A stretch of 20,430 nucleotides of DNA from Ktedonobacter sp. 13_1_20CM_4_53_11 (GCA_001919995.1 MNIY01000072.1:1-20430); one strand, 5' to 3'. Positions 8,556-16,796 are shown, numbered from the stretch's first letter. Notes: generated by a model from the sequence alone, not told the origin. Program-made: numbers and translations.

Positions 8556-9101
8556 TCAAGATGAGTTTTTTCGGCGTGCGCGGAAACGGCGTGCCTTCAT
8601 AAGGTTCGCGCATTTATCAGGTGAGCAGTAAAGCCTGGTACGACTCTTACTCTCATCATAAAAGACCCAACGGCAGTTGGGATTTGCACATATTTTGAGG
8701 CGTCTGGGATCGTGGTAAGCCAGCAAATGAGCGAAAGAAGCGGCAACCTCTGCCTGCACCCAGTCCCAATCCTTCTTCAGCGGCACCATTTCCAATCGAT
8801 ATCCTCCTGCGTCTTTCGCCAGGCGACGACTCAAAGGCATCTTGAGCAGAACTGCATTGAGTGATGCTTGATCATGGTCCGCGATCTGTCCCTCAACCAG
8901 AGCCTCTATCATAGAGCGCAGAAGGGTCCGGAGCGCAACCAGAGTCGTGAGCATCGCCGCATCAGGTGGGCGATCAACCTGGAGTCCCCATTTCACGAGA
9001 AACTGTTCCAACCAGCCTGGCTGCTGGAGATCATCTCTTACCCAACGACCACGGAAATCGCGAAACTCGCTATTGATGAAATCAAGACATATCGTATCCA
9101 T
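8556..9101 (-). CDS. CGNR zinc-finger, ABATE-type transcriptional regulator
   Basis: A 181-residue protein with the layout of the ABATE/CGNR family. An N-terminal domain ([11 protein letters not shown] at the start, helical to about 130) is probably ligand-binding. A C-terminal zinc finger follows: CANPNC (C138, C143), then [10 protein letters not shown] (C159, C164), then a basic tail [11 protein letters not shown] suited to DNA binding. The usual CGNR quartet is replaced here by CANL, while all four cysteines are kept. The start at 9101 is chosen over an in-frame GTG at 9119: it is an ATG preceded by GGGAG and begins at the conserved domain. The gene is divergent from the WD40 lipoprotein gene and just upstream of the FAD oxidoreductase gene, so either could be its target. 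Autoregulation through the repeats at 9216-9283 is an inference. Confidence 0.82.
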   Translation of the reverse strand: MDTICLDFINSEFRDFRGRWVRDDLQQPGWLEQFLVKWGLQVDRPPDAAMLTTLVALRTLLRSMIEALVEGQIADHDQASLNAVLLKMPLSRRLAKDAGGYRLEMVPLKKDWDWVQAEVAASFAHLLAYHDPRRLKICANPNCRWVFYDESKSRTRLYCSPDKCANLMKARRFRARRKNSS

Positions 9102-9215
9102 TGTTCTCTCAGCTCCCACAGAGTCCTACAGGAATTGGCCCTTCCTCCTTCATGGCTCCTCTCTCATATAACGGGTGAGATGGAAAAAGGACCAGCGTAA
9201 CTTTCTAATAAAATA

Positions 9216-9283
9216 TTGACAGTTACACATTTGGCATGTTATCCTCGTGAATATAACTGTATTAAGCAACATTGACCGTTACA
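9216..9283. promoter_or_regulatory. Repeated TTGACnGTTACA elements in the divergent promoter region
   Basis: TTGACAGTTACA (9216-9227) recurs as TTGACCGTTACA (9272-9283). Between them TAACTGT (9254-9260) is the inverse of ACAGTTA (9219-9225). The first copy contains a perfect -35 hexamer (TTGACA), with TTATCC 17 bases on as a poor -10. The pattern fits operator half-sites controlling the divergent CGNR regulator and WD40 lipoprotein genes. Confidence 0.45.
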
Positions 9284-9340
9284 ATACCAGCCCTGTCCCC
9301 TCATTGTCGCTCAGTACTTATCAAAGAAAGGGATTCGACG

Positions 9341-10480
9341 ATGGTGCGTAAACAAACAGATTTACTCATGGGATACCCTTCTCGCCGTGAAGTTCTCCAG
9401 GGCCTGGCAGGATTCATGATCGCCATGAGTCTAGAAGGGTGTGCTCAATCTCTTTTCTCATCGTCAGCTGCTGTTCCCGTTCCTACCCCTCGTCCTCGAG
9501 GAAGCGTCCTGTATACCTATCGTGGTCACACCGGTCGTGTCACGACAGTAGCATGGTCTCCCAACGGCAAGTACATCGCTTCGGGATCTTTAGATCAGAC
9601 CGTGCAGGTCTGGTCCTCCAACCCCGGCGATCATGTTCACCCCTCTATTTACCGCGGCCATACCGCCGGCGTGCAAGCAGTGGCCTGGTCACCAGAAAGT
9701 AATCGCGTTGCCTCAGGTGCCATCGATAAAACGCTACAGGTGTGGGATGCTTTTAGCGGAGAGCATGTTGCCATCTATCGTGGGCATACCGACGTCGTGA
9801 AGACGGTAGCGTGGTCACCGGATGGCCAATCAATTGCCTCTGGCTCTGCAGATAGCACCGTGCGGGTTTGGGATGTCGCTACTGGCAAGCAGAAGTACGT
9901 CTATCAGGGCCATAAAGCGAGCGTCAACTCGTTAGTATGGTCGCCCGATAGCCAGCGGATCGCCTCTGGCGCTTCGGACAAGACGGTCCAGATCCTGGAT
10001 GCCACGACCGGAAATCATAGGTATACTTACCGTGGTCATACCGACACGGTGAGCTCGGTTTCCTGGTCGCCCGATGGGAAGCTCATCGTTTCCGGTTCGT
10101 GGGACAAAACGGTGCAGGTCTGGCACGCGGAGACTGGCGCTATTGTTTATACCTATAGTGGGTACAATGTGCAAGCGGCCCAGGTGAATCCGGCCAAGGG
10201 GGTCCTGCCTGACCTCATCTTTGCTGTTGCCTGGTCACACAATGGCAAACGCATCGCGGCAGTCACCCAGGTCTATTGCGGCGATATCTGTGGAGTCGTG
10301 TTAGGCTGGGATGCGTATACCCAGCACAATTTCTCCTTTTATGTAGACCAACCGGTCTTTGCAATGGCATGGTCCCCTGATGACACGCGTCTGGTCACCT
10401 CTATTGTAGTTTCAACACAGGGTGCCCCCAAGGGAGGGGCGCCGCAGGATGGTTCATTTGCGCAGATATCGCAGGCGTAA
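9341..10480 (+). CDS. Exported lipoprotein with a WD40 beta-propeller
   Basis: A 379-residue protein. The N-terminus has SRREVLQGLAGF, matching the twin-arginine (Tat) motif (S14-R15-R16-x-V-L). A hydrophobic stretch follows, ending in a lipobox-like SLEGC with C34. After a Ser/Pro linker come WD40 units. Five are clear, each with a YRGHT-like start, VAWSPDG, IASGS.D.TVQVWD. Two more are degenerate (IFAVAWSHNGKRIAA and VFAMAWSPDDTRLVT), giving about seven blades, a full propeller. It is probably a surface-held protein-binding scaffold, folded before export if Tat is used. The start at 9341 has AAAGGGA upstream. An in-frame TTG at 9272 would add 23 residues before the signal and lies inside a repeat element, so it is rejected. 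The gene converges on the cyclase gene 33 bases away. Confidence 0.87.
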   Translation: MVRKQTDLLMGYPSRREVLQGLAGFMIAMSLEGCAQSLFSSSAAVPVPTPRPRGSVLYTYRGHTGRVTTVAWSPNGKYIASGSLDQTVQVWSSNPGDHVHPSIYRGHTAGVQAVAWSPESNRVASGAIDKTLQVWDAFSGEHVAIYRGHTDVVKTVAWSPDGQSIASGSADSTVRVWDVATGKQKYVYQGHKASVNSLVWSPDSQRIASGASDKTVQILDATTGNHRYTYRGHTDTVSSVSWSPDGKLIVSGSWDKTVQVWHAETGAIVYTYSGYNVQAAQVNPAKGVLPDLIFAVAWSHNGKRIAAVTQVYCGDICGVVLGWDAYTQHNFSFYVDQPVFAMAWSPDDTRLVTSIVVSTQGAPKGGAPQDGSFAQISQA

Positions 10481-10513
10481 GTCTTTTTCCTGTGGCGCTG
10501 CCCGTCGCTGCTT

Positions 10514-13500
10514 TTACACAGGTGCCCAATGATCCTGTGCCAGGGCCAGGCGAGCGCGCTCGACATCGTGTACCGCGTTCAGCGACTCGAAAAAGCCGAG
10601 CGCCTTCTCAAAATGGAACTGGGCACGGCCAAGGTCGGCCTTGCGTTCGTTTGGTCTGTTTTTACCGCGTACATCAGCACGACGACGGTAGAGTAGCCCC
10701 AGGCAATAAAGACCCTTGCCCCTATCCCACGGGAGATCGAGGTCTTTTGCATACTGGAGGGACTGCTTCAGATCTTCTTCAGCCTGCTTCCAGTGATGCT
10801 GCTCCAGGTGCATCCTGCCACGTGCACGCAGGGCAATAGTCAGGCTTCTGCGTGTACCGGATTGTTCGGTGGCGGTGATAGCTTTTGCACAACTCGCTTG
10901 CTGCACCTCGATGCTTTCGCCCGTTATGACTACAAGTTCTGCCAGCAAGGCCAGCATATTAGGTGAAGGGAACGGCTCACTGCGTTCTAATTGCTCGCGA
11001 TATTCTGCCACGGCGCGCGTCCAGTCTTCACGCACCAGGTGAACAAGGGGCATGGTTGGTGCGATATCGGCCGCTGTGCAGTATCGTTCCAGGATGCGTT
11101 TGTACTGGCGAAGGTAACTATCACCTTCTTCCTCTTGTCCGGTGGTATAAGCGATGAGCGTCAGCGTCTCGAGAGCCTCAAGTTGCCACGGTTCGATCAG
11201 CTGATATTGTTCGACCATTTGCAATATGCTCTTTGCCGCTTGCTGCGCCTCATCCCAACGATTCCAGCGTTGCCAGGCAAGCATACGGCCAATCAAGCAA
11301 CTTAGCAGCATCGATGGACTCTCCATGCTCTGGGCAACTCGCCACGAATAACCGAACCACTTCAAGGCTGTAGGATAGTCGCTCACTGCTTCATGCGCCC
11401 AACCCAGCGAGTAGTAAAGATCATTGAGTTCTACACGACTCTTTACCTTGTCGGCAAATTTCTCGCGATAATGTTGTATCTTGTGGGCATCCTGGTACCT
11501 GTGCTGCTTGGTGTAGACATAGGCCAGTGCGTCTAGCGTTAGCCAGATCGCACCGGTATCGTTCAGTTCTTCAGCAATGCGCAGCGCCTCATTGCCGCTC
11601 TGGAGGGCTAAATCAGCAAATCTTGCTCTCTCCTGCGTGTCGGTGGATTCCAATTGATTACGCACATACCAGAATGCCTGGTATGTCAGGAATTCAGCGT
11701 TTTGGCCACTGATCGGCTTTCCCTCTAACAGCTTCAGTCCTGCCTCTATGTATGTATGTGTATCCTGTAAACTGGGGTTGGTATTGAAATAACCGAGCCA
11801 GCGTGTCCCCAGTTCTGATAGGTGATTGTACAGGTGGAGCAAGTGATCGCTATCTTCTTGCCCTTCCGCCGTCACCAGTTGGAGCGCCCGGCGATACTCC
11901 TGCCAGGCCTCATCCAGGTTCCCTCGTTGGGTATAGGCTCCTCCCAACTTCTCATGCATTGCGGCGATGGACTGTGAATCCGCGTTACTATCGATCAGTA
12001 ACTCTAATGCTTCGCTGTATGCCTGGATGGCACGGATGGTGAAATAGCTGTGAAGAGCTTGATCGCCTGCCATCACAGTATAGGTGATTACTCGGCTGCG
12101 TAGCTCTGACCTCGTCAGGCGTGCAGCGCTGACGGCCGGTCCTTGCGAATCATGGTTAGCAATCATGCCTGGTACGATACCTGCCGACCACGTTGACAAA
12201 GCTTGTTGATAGTGATAGGCCAGCAGCTCGACGAATGCCTCGACATGGCCATGTGCCTTTTCTTCCAGCCAGATGGCCAGTTGCGCGTGTTCCTGGGAGC
12301 GGCGCATGCGCGGGATGTTGTTGTAGACCACGTCACGGATCAAAATGTGCTTAATAGTAAACACCTGGTCGTTCTCGACCGGGCTGCGTGCCTGTTTCTC
12401 TGCCACTTCGACAAAGTCGCGCTGTACTAACTGGTCAAGCGTTTCAAAGATGATATTGGCAGGAAGGTCCGAGGCAAGTTCAATAAGCGCCGAAAGCCAG
12501 AAGGTACGACCTATAATACAGGCATGTTGCAGGACGCGCTTTTCTATGGGGCTGAGCAAATCAACGCGGGCCGCGAGCACTCCTTGAATCGTATCTGGCA
12601 CACGAGGAAGAGGAAAAACGTAGTGCAGGTCTATCAGCGTATCATCGGGAGGCGCAGAGGGACTGGCTAACTCGCTGAGTATCCCCTCATTCTGCGTGCC
12701 AATACGCCAGCTACCGTCTTCTTTGACGAGCACTTTCTGGTCTATAAGCATGCGTACGATCTCTTCGACGAAAAAGGGATTGCCCTCCGCCCGGTTGAGG
12801 ATAGTGTAGCGCAGCACGCCGGGAATCTCTTCTGTTTTGAGGAGTTCATTAACCAGGTCACTACTTTCCTCTCTTGAAAGCGATTCCAGGACAATAGTCG
12901 TAAAGTTGCGCCGGCCGCCGCCCCACTCACGCCGTCGATCGAATAAATCTGGACGAGCGGGACAGAGGAACAGTATGGGCACGTCGGTGATACGGTCCGT
13001 TAAGTACTCTAGCAGGTCAAGCAGCGCTTCATCAGCCCATTGGAGGTCGTCAATGATAATAATCAGCGGCTGTTGCTGAGCCAGGGCTTCCAGGAAGATA
13101 CGCCAGGCACGCATCAAGGCCATATGCGGACCGCTCTGACTGCTCTGATCTGTATTTTTAGCCAGCGTGCTACTGCCATGAAGACGCTCTCTCTCGAGTT
13201 GATCCGGATAGTTCTGTGCAAGCATTGTGTCGCCAGTTCTTCTGCCGACACTGCGAATGATCGCATAGGCTACCTCTACAGGATCTTCAGCGCTTTTAGC
13301 GGCAATCAACGTTTTGCGTACAAAATCTTCAAACCGGCTTTCTAACGTCTCATATGTTTCGTCTTTGCGCACATTCAGCAAGGAATTGAGTATCTCAACC
13401 AGGGGTCTGTATGTTACGCCTTCACCATATGGTGGGCAACGTCCTTGCAAGATGCGAGGAGCGACCAGCCTATCCTCACAGGTGGTGCATTTGGATGTTT

Positions 13501-14509
13501 CCTCTTCGCTCTGGAGAAATTCGCGTACTAACCGTGACTTACCAATACCCGGTACACCAAGCAAAGTAATTAAGTGCGGGCGTTGTTCCGCCTGGACTCG
13601 CGCGTACGTTGCGTGCATCAGCGCGAGTTCCAGTGTACGTCCAACCAGGCGTGCTTCCAGTCCATCGAGACCGCGCGGGTGTTGCGCGATGGTGGATGTA
13701 TTGTTTTGCTGTCCGATTACGACCCAGGCGGTAATTGGATCAGTTTTCCCTTTGAGTCTCAAGGGCGCTAACGCACGGAAATCAAACACGTTTCTCGTCG
13801 AGAGATACGTGCGCTCGCCTACAAGGATGGTGTCAGGGGTAGCAACTGATTGTAAGCGCGCGGCGACGTTGACCGCGTCACCCGTGATAAGAAAATCGCC
13901 TCTGTTATCTTGAGCGTTACTGGTAGCAGCGACCTCACCCGTGTTGATGCCGATACGCATCTGGAGACGTGTTGCCTCTGGATCTTGAGCCAGCCGCTGC
14001 TCATTAAAGCGCGCAAGAGCCGCCTGCATGTCGATGGCCGCTCGTATAGCGCGGTCAGGATCGTCCTCGTGCGCGAACGGCACTCCAAACACCGCCATGA
14101 CCGCGTCACCGATATATTTCTCAACTGTACCGCCATGTTTACGAATCTGTTCCGTCATCAAGTTAAAGTACCCACTGAGGATGGCTCGCATATCTTCGGG
14201 ATCGAGGTGGTCCGCCAACGGAGTTGAGCCTGTTATATCAGCGAACATAACGGTAACAACACGTCGTTCCTCTGGCGGTTGCGACATGATGGCAGGAAGT
14301 GGACGTGTGTGACCATTAGCCTGCGGCAGCAATTGCTGAGTATGCTCGTCAGTCTCTTTTGGTAACAAGGCAGTGCCACATTCGATACAGTATTTTGCTG
14401 TCGGCACGTTGACGGTACCGCAATTTGGACAGACACCGAAACGCCTGCCACATTCAAGGCAGAATTTAGCTGTTGGTGGATTAATGGTTTGACAGTTTGG
14501 ACAGCGCAT
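10514..14509 (-). CDS. Giant regulator: zinc ribbons, class III adenylyl cyclase, AAA ATPase, TPR-like tail
   Basis: A 1331-residue multidomain protein, cytoplasmic (no signal or TM segment). Residues 3-44 are two zinc ribbons, CPNC...CLEC and CPNC...CIEC. Residues 82-265 are a class III cyclase with both metal aspartates (D91 in MFADITG, D135 in IGDAVMAVFG). The transition-state pair is also present in NVAAR (N214, R218), as are K131 and D211, expected for ATP use. It therefore looks catalytically complete and should make cAMP. Residues about 285-650 are an AAA/STAND-type ATPase with Walker A GVPGIGKS (318-325) and Walker B LIIIIDDLQWAD (482-493). From about 800 to the end are helical TPR-like repeats. 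Domain order matches the large cyclase-ATPase sensors of Actinobacteria and Chloroflexota, where the C-terminus senses an unknown signal. The ATG at 14509 begins directly at the first ribbon. Confidence 0.92.
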   Translation of the reverse strand: MRCPNCQTINPPTAKFCLECGRRFGVCPNCGTVNVPTAKYCIECGTALLPKETDEHTQQLLPQANGHTRPLPAIMSQPPEERRVVTVMFADITGSTPLADHLDPEDMRAILSGYFNLMTEQIRKHGGTVEKYIGDAVMAVFGVPFAHEDDPDRAIRAAIDMQAALARFNEQRLAQDPEATRLQMRIGINTGEVAATSNAQDNRGDFLITGDAVNVAARLQSVATPDTILVGERTYLSTRNVFDFRALAPLRLKGKTDPITAWVVIGQQNNTSTIAQHPRGLDGLEARLVGRTLELALMHATYARVQAEQRPHLITLLGVPGIGKSRLVREFLQSEEETSKCTTCEDRLVAPRILQGRCPPYGEGVTYRPLVEILNSLLNVRKDETYETLESRFEDFVRKTLIAAKSAEDPVEVAYAIIRSVGRRTGDTMLAQNYPDQLERERLHGSSTLAKNTDQSSQSGPHMALMRAWRIFLEALAQQQPLIIIIDDLQWADEALLDLLEYLTDRITDVPILFLCPARPDLFDRRREWGGGRRNFTTIVLESLSREESSDLVNELLKTEEIPGVLRYTILNRAEGNPFFVEEIVRMLIDQKVLVKEDGSWRIGTQNEGILSELASPSAPPDDTLIDLHYVFPLPRVPDTIQGVLAARVDLLSPIEKRVLQHACIIGRTFWLSALIELASDLPANIIFETLDQLVQRDFVEVAEKQARSPVENDQVFTIKHILIRDVVYNNIPRMRRSQEHAQLAIWLEEKAHGHVEAFVELLAYHYQQALSTWSAGIVPGMIANHDSQGPAVSAARLTRSELRSRVITYTVMAGDQALHSYFTIRAIQAYSEALELLIDSNADSQSIAAMHEKLGGAYTQRGNLDEAWQEYRRALQLVTAEGQEDSDHLLHLYNHLSELGTRWLGYFNTNPSLQDTHTYIEAGLKLLEGKPISGQNAEFLTYQAFWYVRNQLESTDTQERARFADLALQSGNEALRIAEELNDTGAIWLTLDALAYVYTKQHRYQDAHKIQHYREKFADKVKSRVELNDLYYSLGWAHEAVSDYPTALKWFGYSWRVAQSMESPSMLLSCLIGRMLAWQRWNRWDEAQQAAKSILQMVEQYQLIEPWQLEALETLTLIAYTTGQEEEGDSYLRQYKRILERYCTAADIAPTMPLVHLVREDWTRAVAEYREQLERSEPFPSPNMLALLAELVVITGESIEVQQASCAKAITATEQSGTRRSLTIALRARGRMHLEQHHWKQAEEDLKQSLQYAKDLDLPWDRGKGLYCLGLLYRRRADVRGKNRPNERKADLGRAQFHFEKALGFFESLNAVHDVERARLALAQDHWAPV

Positions 14510-14553
14510 ATAAACCCTGATTCTGGTTTCCTTCTATCATCTCACTAAACACC

Positions 14554-14592
14554 ATTGTACAACATGAGCCTGTGACAGTGAGATGTATCACA
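14554..14592 (-). promoter_or_regulatory. CRP-like box and -10 element before the cyclase gene
   Basis: AGTGA, six bases, TCACA (14577-14592) matches the CRP consensus TGTGA-N6-TCACA at nine of ten positions, with a perfect GTGA...TCAC core. On the minus strand TACAAT (14559 down to 14554) fits a -10 box at five of six. The -35 position falls inside the CRP-like box and is poor by itself (CTCACT). By my count the box centre is near -38, close to where class II activators bind. This would make the cyclase gene cAMP-responsive; it is an inference. Confidence 0.45.
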
Positions 14593-14675
14593 CTTTTTTC
14601 GTAAGTAATAGAGAGTTGTTTAGTGAGGAAAGCATACATGTCCCCGAAAAGCCCTGGGGCTCTTTGTTTCCAGGC

Positions 14676-14704
14676 TTGACGATAGCAAGAAATTTGCGTA
14701 CTAT
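14676..14704 (+). promoter_or_regulatory. Sigma-70/sigma-A-type promoter of the DUF402-epimerase unit
   Basis: TTGACG (14676-14681), a 17-base spacer and TACTAT (14699-14704). The expected transcription start is near 14711, just before the GGAAGGGAG ribosome site, giving a very short leader. This supports the start at 14731 over the in-frame ATG at 14713. Confidence 0.55.
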
Positions 14705-14730
14705 GAGGTCTGATGGAAGGGAGATCAATC

Positions 14731-15309
14731 ATGCAACCGGACTTTCAGGTGGAGAGTCGCAGTTATGACCAGATAGTGCGTGGGTCCTGGCAAGCCTACA
14801 GGTTAGATCAGAACACGCAGGTGAGTGATGAGCCATTGGCAGCAGTATCAAGTGACTGTTTACGCCTCTGGATGCCTGCTGGAACACTTATGCACTGGTC
14901 AACAAACCCACGCCCGCTTCGCTACAACTGTATACAATTTTACTGGCCGCAACGCTGGTACACATTCAGTTCCTTTTATGATGACCGTGTACTGAAATAT
15001 ACCTATGCGACCATCATTCAACCTGCCACGATTGAAATTGAGCGCTTATCCTACGTCGATCTCGATTTGAGCATCCTTGTTAAGCCAGATTTGACATACG
15101 AGGTGTTGACCCAGGCAGAATTTGAGCAGATGGCAGATTTGCTCCATTACAGTGAAGAGACGCGCATTGGCTCATTGATGGCAATGCGCACCATCACGAG
15201 TTCTATTCAATTGAGCCTGGGTCTGTTTGCGATCATTCCGCATTTACTGCGCCAAACAGATTTTCACCTCGCAGGCTGCCAGAAGGACGAAGCGCCACGC
15301 GCTTCGTAG
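14731..15309 (+). CDS. DUF402 / FomD-like protein
   Basis: A 192-residue protein resembling the DUF402 family, barrel-fold proteins that include the nucleotide-phosphate hydrolase FomD and RNA-binding relatives. Marks are the NCIQFYWPQRWYTFSSFYD strands (about 66-84), then TYATIIQPATIEIE. Next comes YVDLDLSILVKPD (108-120), in which D110 and D112 correspond to the family's metal-binding aspartates, followed by YEVLTQAEFE. The usual third acidic position after DLD is Ser or Ile here, so activity is uncertain. The C-terminal 45 residues are poorly matched. The start at 14731 has a GGGAG ribosome site; the promoter ends just before it. The VOC protein gene follows after 51 bases on the same strand, probably in one transcript. 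Confidence 0.68.
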   Translation: MQPDFQVESRSYDQIVRGSWQAYRLDQNTQVSDEPLAAVSSDCLRLWMPAGTLMHWSTNPRPLRYNCIQFYWPQRWYTFSSFYDDRVLKYTYATIIQPATIEIERLSYVDLDLSILVKPDLTYEVLTQAEFEQMADLLHYSEETRIGSLMAMRTITSSIQLSLGLFAIIPHLLRQTDFHLAGCQKDEAPRAS

Positions 15310-15360
15310 AAAATAGATAGATGGCGAGGAACGTAAAGAGCCAGGTGGAGAGAGCAATAC

Positions 15361-15768
15361 ATGCCAAAACGCATTGACCACATTGCCATCATTGTGCGGG
15401 ACATCGAGCAGGCGCTGGTTTTCTATCGCGATACGTTGGGTATCACTCCTGGTGAGATAAAGGAGGTGCCTGGCGAGCAGGTGCGAATAGCCTTTCTCCC
15501 TCTGGGCGGCCCGGGTGGAAGTGAGATCGAGCTTATCGAGCCAACTACGCCCGATTCCAGCCTGACAAAATTCTTAGAGAAACGCGGGGAGGGCTTGCAT
15601 CACGTTTGCCTGGAAGTGGAAAGTATCGATGCGGCGCTGGCAGAAATGCAGGAGAAAGGGGCGCCGGTGCTGGATAAGCAGCCGCGCATTGCAGCCGAAG
15701 GGCGCGCTATCTTTCTTCATCCCAGGGGAACCAATGGAGTACTTTTGGAACTCCTGGAGAGGTCCTAG
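15361..15768 (+). CDS. mce: Methylmalonyl-CoA epimerase-like VOC-family protein
   Basis: A 135-residue single-chain VOC protein made of two beta-alpha-beta-beta-beta modules. The opening IDHIAIIVRDIEQAL, the middle SEIELIEP, GEGLHHVCLEV and the end HPRGTNGVLLELLE match methylmalonyl-CoA epimerase. H7, a histidine of the HH pair (80-81) and E130 fall at the metal-ligand positions of the family. The enzyme would interconvert (R)- and (S)-methylmalonyl-CoA in propionyl-CoA metabolism. Length fits. No mutase or propionyl-CoA carboxylase gene lies in the window, so a related VOC activity such as a glyoxalase remains possible. A GGTGGAGAG ribosome site precedes the ATG. A strong hairpin follows the stop. 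Confidence 0.8.
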   Translation: MPKRIDHIAIIVRDIEQALVFYRDTLGITPGEIKEVPGEQVRIAFLPLGGPGGSEIELIEPTTPDSSLTKFLEKRGEGLHHVCLEVESIDAALAEMQEKGAPVLDKQPRIAAEGRAIFLHPRGTNGVLLELLERS

Positions 15769-15782
15769 TTACCCTTATAGCT

Positions 15783-15832
15783 AAAAAATGGAAAGGCCAG
15801 GTACAATCCCCATTGTACCTGGCCTTTCCATT
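15783..15832 (-). terminator. 21-bp perfect hairpin, minus-strand intrinsic terminator
   Basis: Two perfectly complementary 21-base arms (15787-15807 and 15812-15832) enclose a CCCC loop. On the minus strand the stem is followed by a T-run (complement of 15783-15788), so it ends the secreted-protein gene. On the plus strand there is no T-run, but the stem sits 18 bases after the epimerase gene and may also slow transcription there. Confidence 0.8.
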
Positions 15833-15896
15833 AGCACGAGAGGGAAGAAGGAAAGAAAGTGGTATGCTGTTTCCTGGCTTCCTCACTCGTTGCTAT

Positions 15897-16571
15897 CTAA
15901 GACCCTGTTCCTTTTTTACCATAGTGCCGGTTCAGCAGGTGATCCAGGAACTGGGGGTGCTTCTGCAAGAACTGCGAGATCGAGTCTGACTGAGCCTGTG
16001 TCAGGTCGCCCGCGCTGACCGCCTTATTGAGGGCGTCGTGGATGGTGTTCGTCACAATGGTGTGCAACTGCGCCGCGGTGACGTGTTGTGTGGTCGCGAT
16101 ATTGTTCAAGCTCTTGCCCGACTTCAACTCGGTGACAAGCTGGTTTGTGCTGAGATGTAGCCCCTGGGCAACATCGCTTGCCATGTCAGAGCGATACTTC
16201 GCCAGGAACTGATTGATGATGGCGCGTTGCCAATGGAACCCATTGCCGCTGCATGCGCGGTGGGATGTAAGGCGCTGCTTGATGGCGTCCGCCTGAGACT
16301 GAGTCAACTTCCCATCTTTCACAAGCTGGTTCAAAACATCTTCTGTGGATGCAAGTTTATCCTGTTGCAGCGTGCTGACCGAGAGGTTCAGTCGCTGTGC
16401 CAGGTCCTGCAGGTATTGCTGGCAGTAGGGATTCGTAGCAGGAGGCGTGCCCGCCGCAGTCTGGCTACCATTAGCCATAGCCAGTAGTGGACCTGCGAAG
16501 AAAGCGCCGAAGAGGATCGCCAGTAGTAACAGGGCTGCTCCGCCAAAGATGAATATGGTGAGTTTTTTCAT
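15897..16571 (-). CDS. Secreted or membrane-anchored helical-repeat protein, function unknown
   Basis: A 224-residue protein with an N-terminal signal (MKKLTIFIFGGAALLLLAILFGAF; cleavage possible after LAMA, near residue 33). The mature part is helical and hydrophilic and shows two related halves. One is LAQRLNLSVSTL...LVKDGKLTQSQADAIKQRL (about 57-101). The other is VAQGLHLSTNQLVTELKSG...VSAGDLTQAQSDSISQFL (about 138-207). The unit 'GxLTQxQxDxIxxxL' recurs in both and resembles YckD/DUF2680-type secreted proteins. I cannot name a function. The two cysteines outside the signal (near 49 and 106) could form a disulfide. The gene is divergent from the two-component system, whose candidate binding site lies in the shared region, so it may be a target or a partner. 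Transcription ends at the 21-bp hairpin. Confidence 0.8.
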   Translation of the reverse strand: MKKLTIFIFGGAALLLLAILFGAFFAGPLLAMANGSQTAAGTPPATNPYCQQYLQDLAQRLNLSVSTLQQDKLASTEDVLNQLVKDGKLTQSQADAIKQRLTSHRACSGNGFHWQRAIINQFLAKYRSDMASDVAQGLHLSTNQLVTELKSGKSLNNIATTQHVTAAQLHTIVTNTIHDALNKAVSAGDLTQAQSDSISQFLQKHPQFLDHLLNRHYGKKGTGS

Positions 16572-16613
16572 ATGTGTATCTCGCTTACTTCCTTACATTC
16601 ATGAGCTATTTTT

Positions 16614-16632
16614 GTCACACCCTCTGTGTGAC
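16614..16632. promoter_or_regulatory. Inverted repeat GTCACAC-N5-GTGTGAC
   Basis: Perfect 7-base arms (16614-16620 and 16626-16632) with a five-base spacer, 43 bases upstream of the secreted-protein start in the divergent intergenic region. No T-run follows, so an operator is more likely than a terminator. The regulator is unknown. Confidence 0.4.
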
Positions 16633-16678
16633 GCTTACATCATACTACCGAGAGGTGAAGGATTTGTCCTGTAAACTT

Positions 16679-16697
16679 CAAGATTTGCTCAAGATTT
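16679..16697. promoter_or_regulatory. 11-base-phased direct repeat CAAGATTT, candidate response-regulator box
   Basis: CAAGATTT occurs at 16679-16686 and 16690-16697, each preceded by T, exactly 11 bases apart. OmpR/PhoB-family regulators bind tandem direct repeats with this helical phasing. The site lies about 100 bases before the response-regulator start and about 110 bases before the divergent secreted-protein start, suiting autoregulation and control of both. A -10-like TATGAT is at 16742-16747 without a matching -35, as in activated promoters. Confidence 0.45.
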
Positions 16698-16796
16698 AGC
16701 AAAAGCAGCGCAGATGTACTCCCTAATGCAGGCGCTCATGGTATGATACTATACGATGATACAAGATGCTGTAGAGGGTGGAGATTAGAACTGAAG

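Noticed and set aside
10492..14312. Many plus-strand open frames across the cyclase gene
   Set aside because: They lie opposite a continuous protein with intact catalytic motifs and show no domain or ribosome site.
14571..14592. TGTGA...TCACA with a 12-base spacer as a CRP site
   Set aside because: CRP sites need a six-base spacer. The overlapping AGTGA-N6-TCACA has the right geometry and is reported instead.
14648..14664. AGCCC-TG-GGGCT inverted repeat
   Set aside because: Only five-base arms with a two-base loop, inside a divergent promoter region; too weak to support a function.
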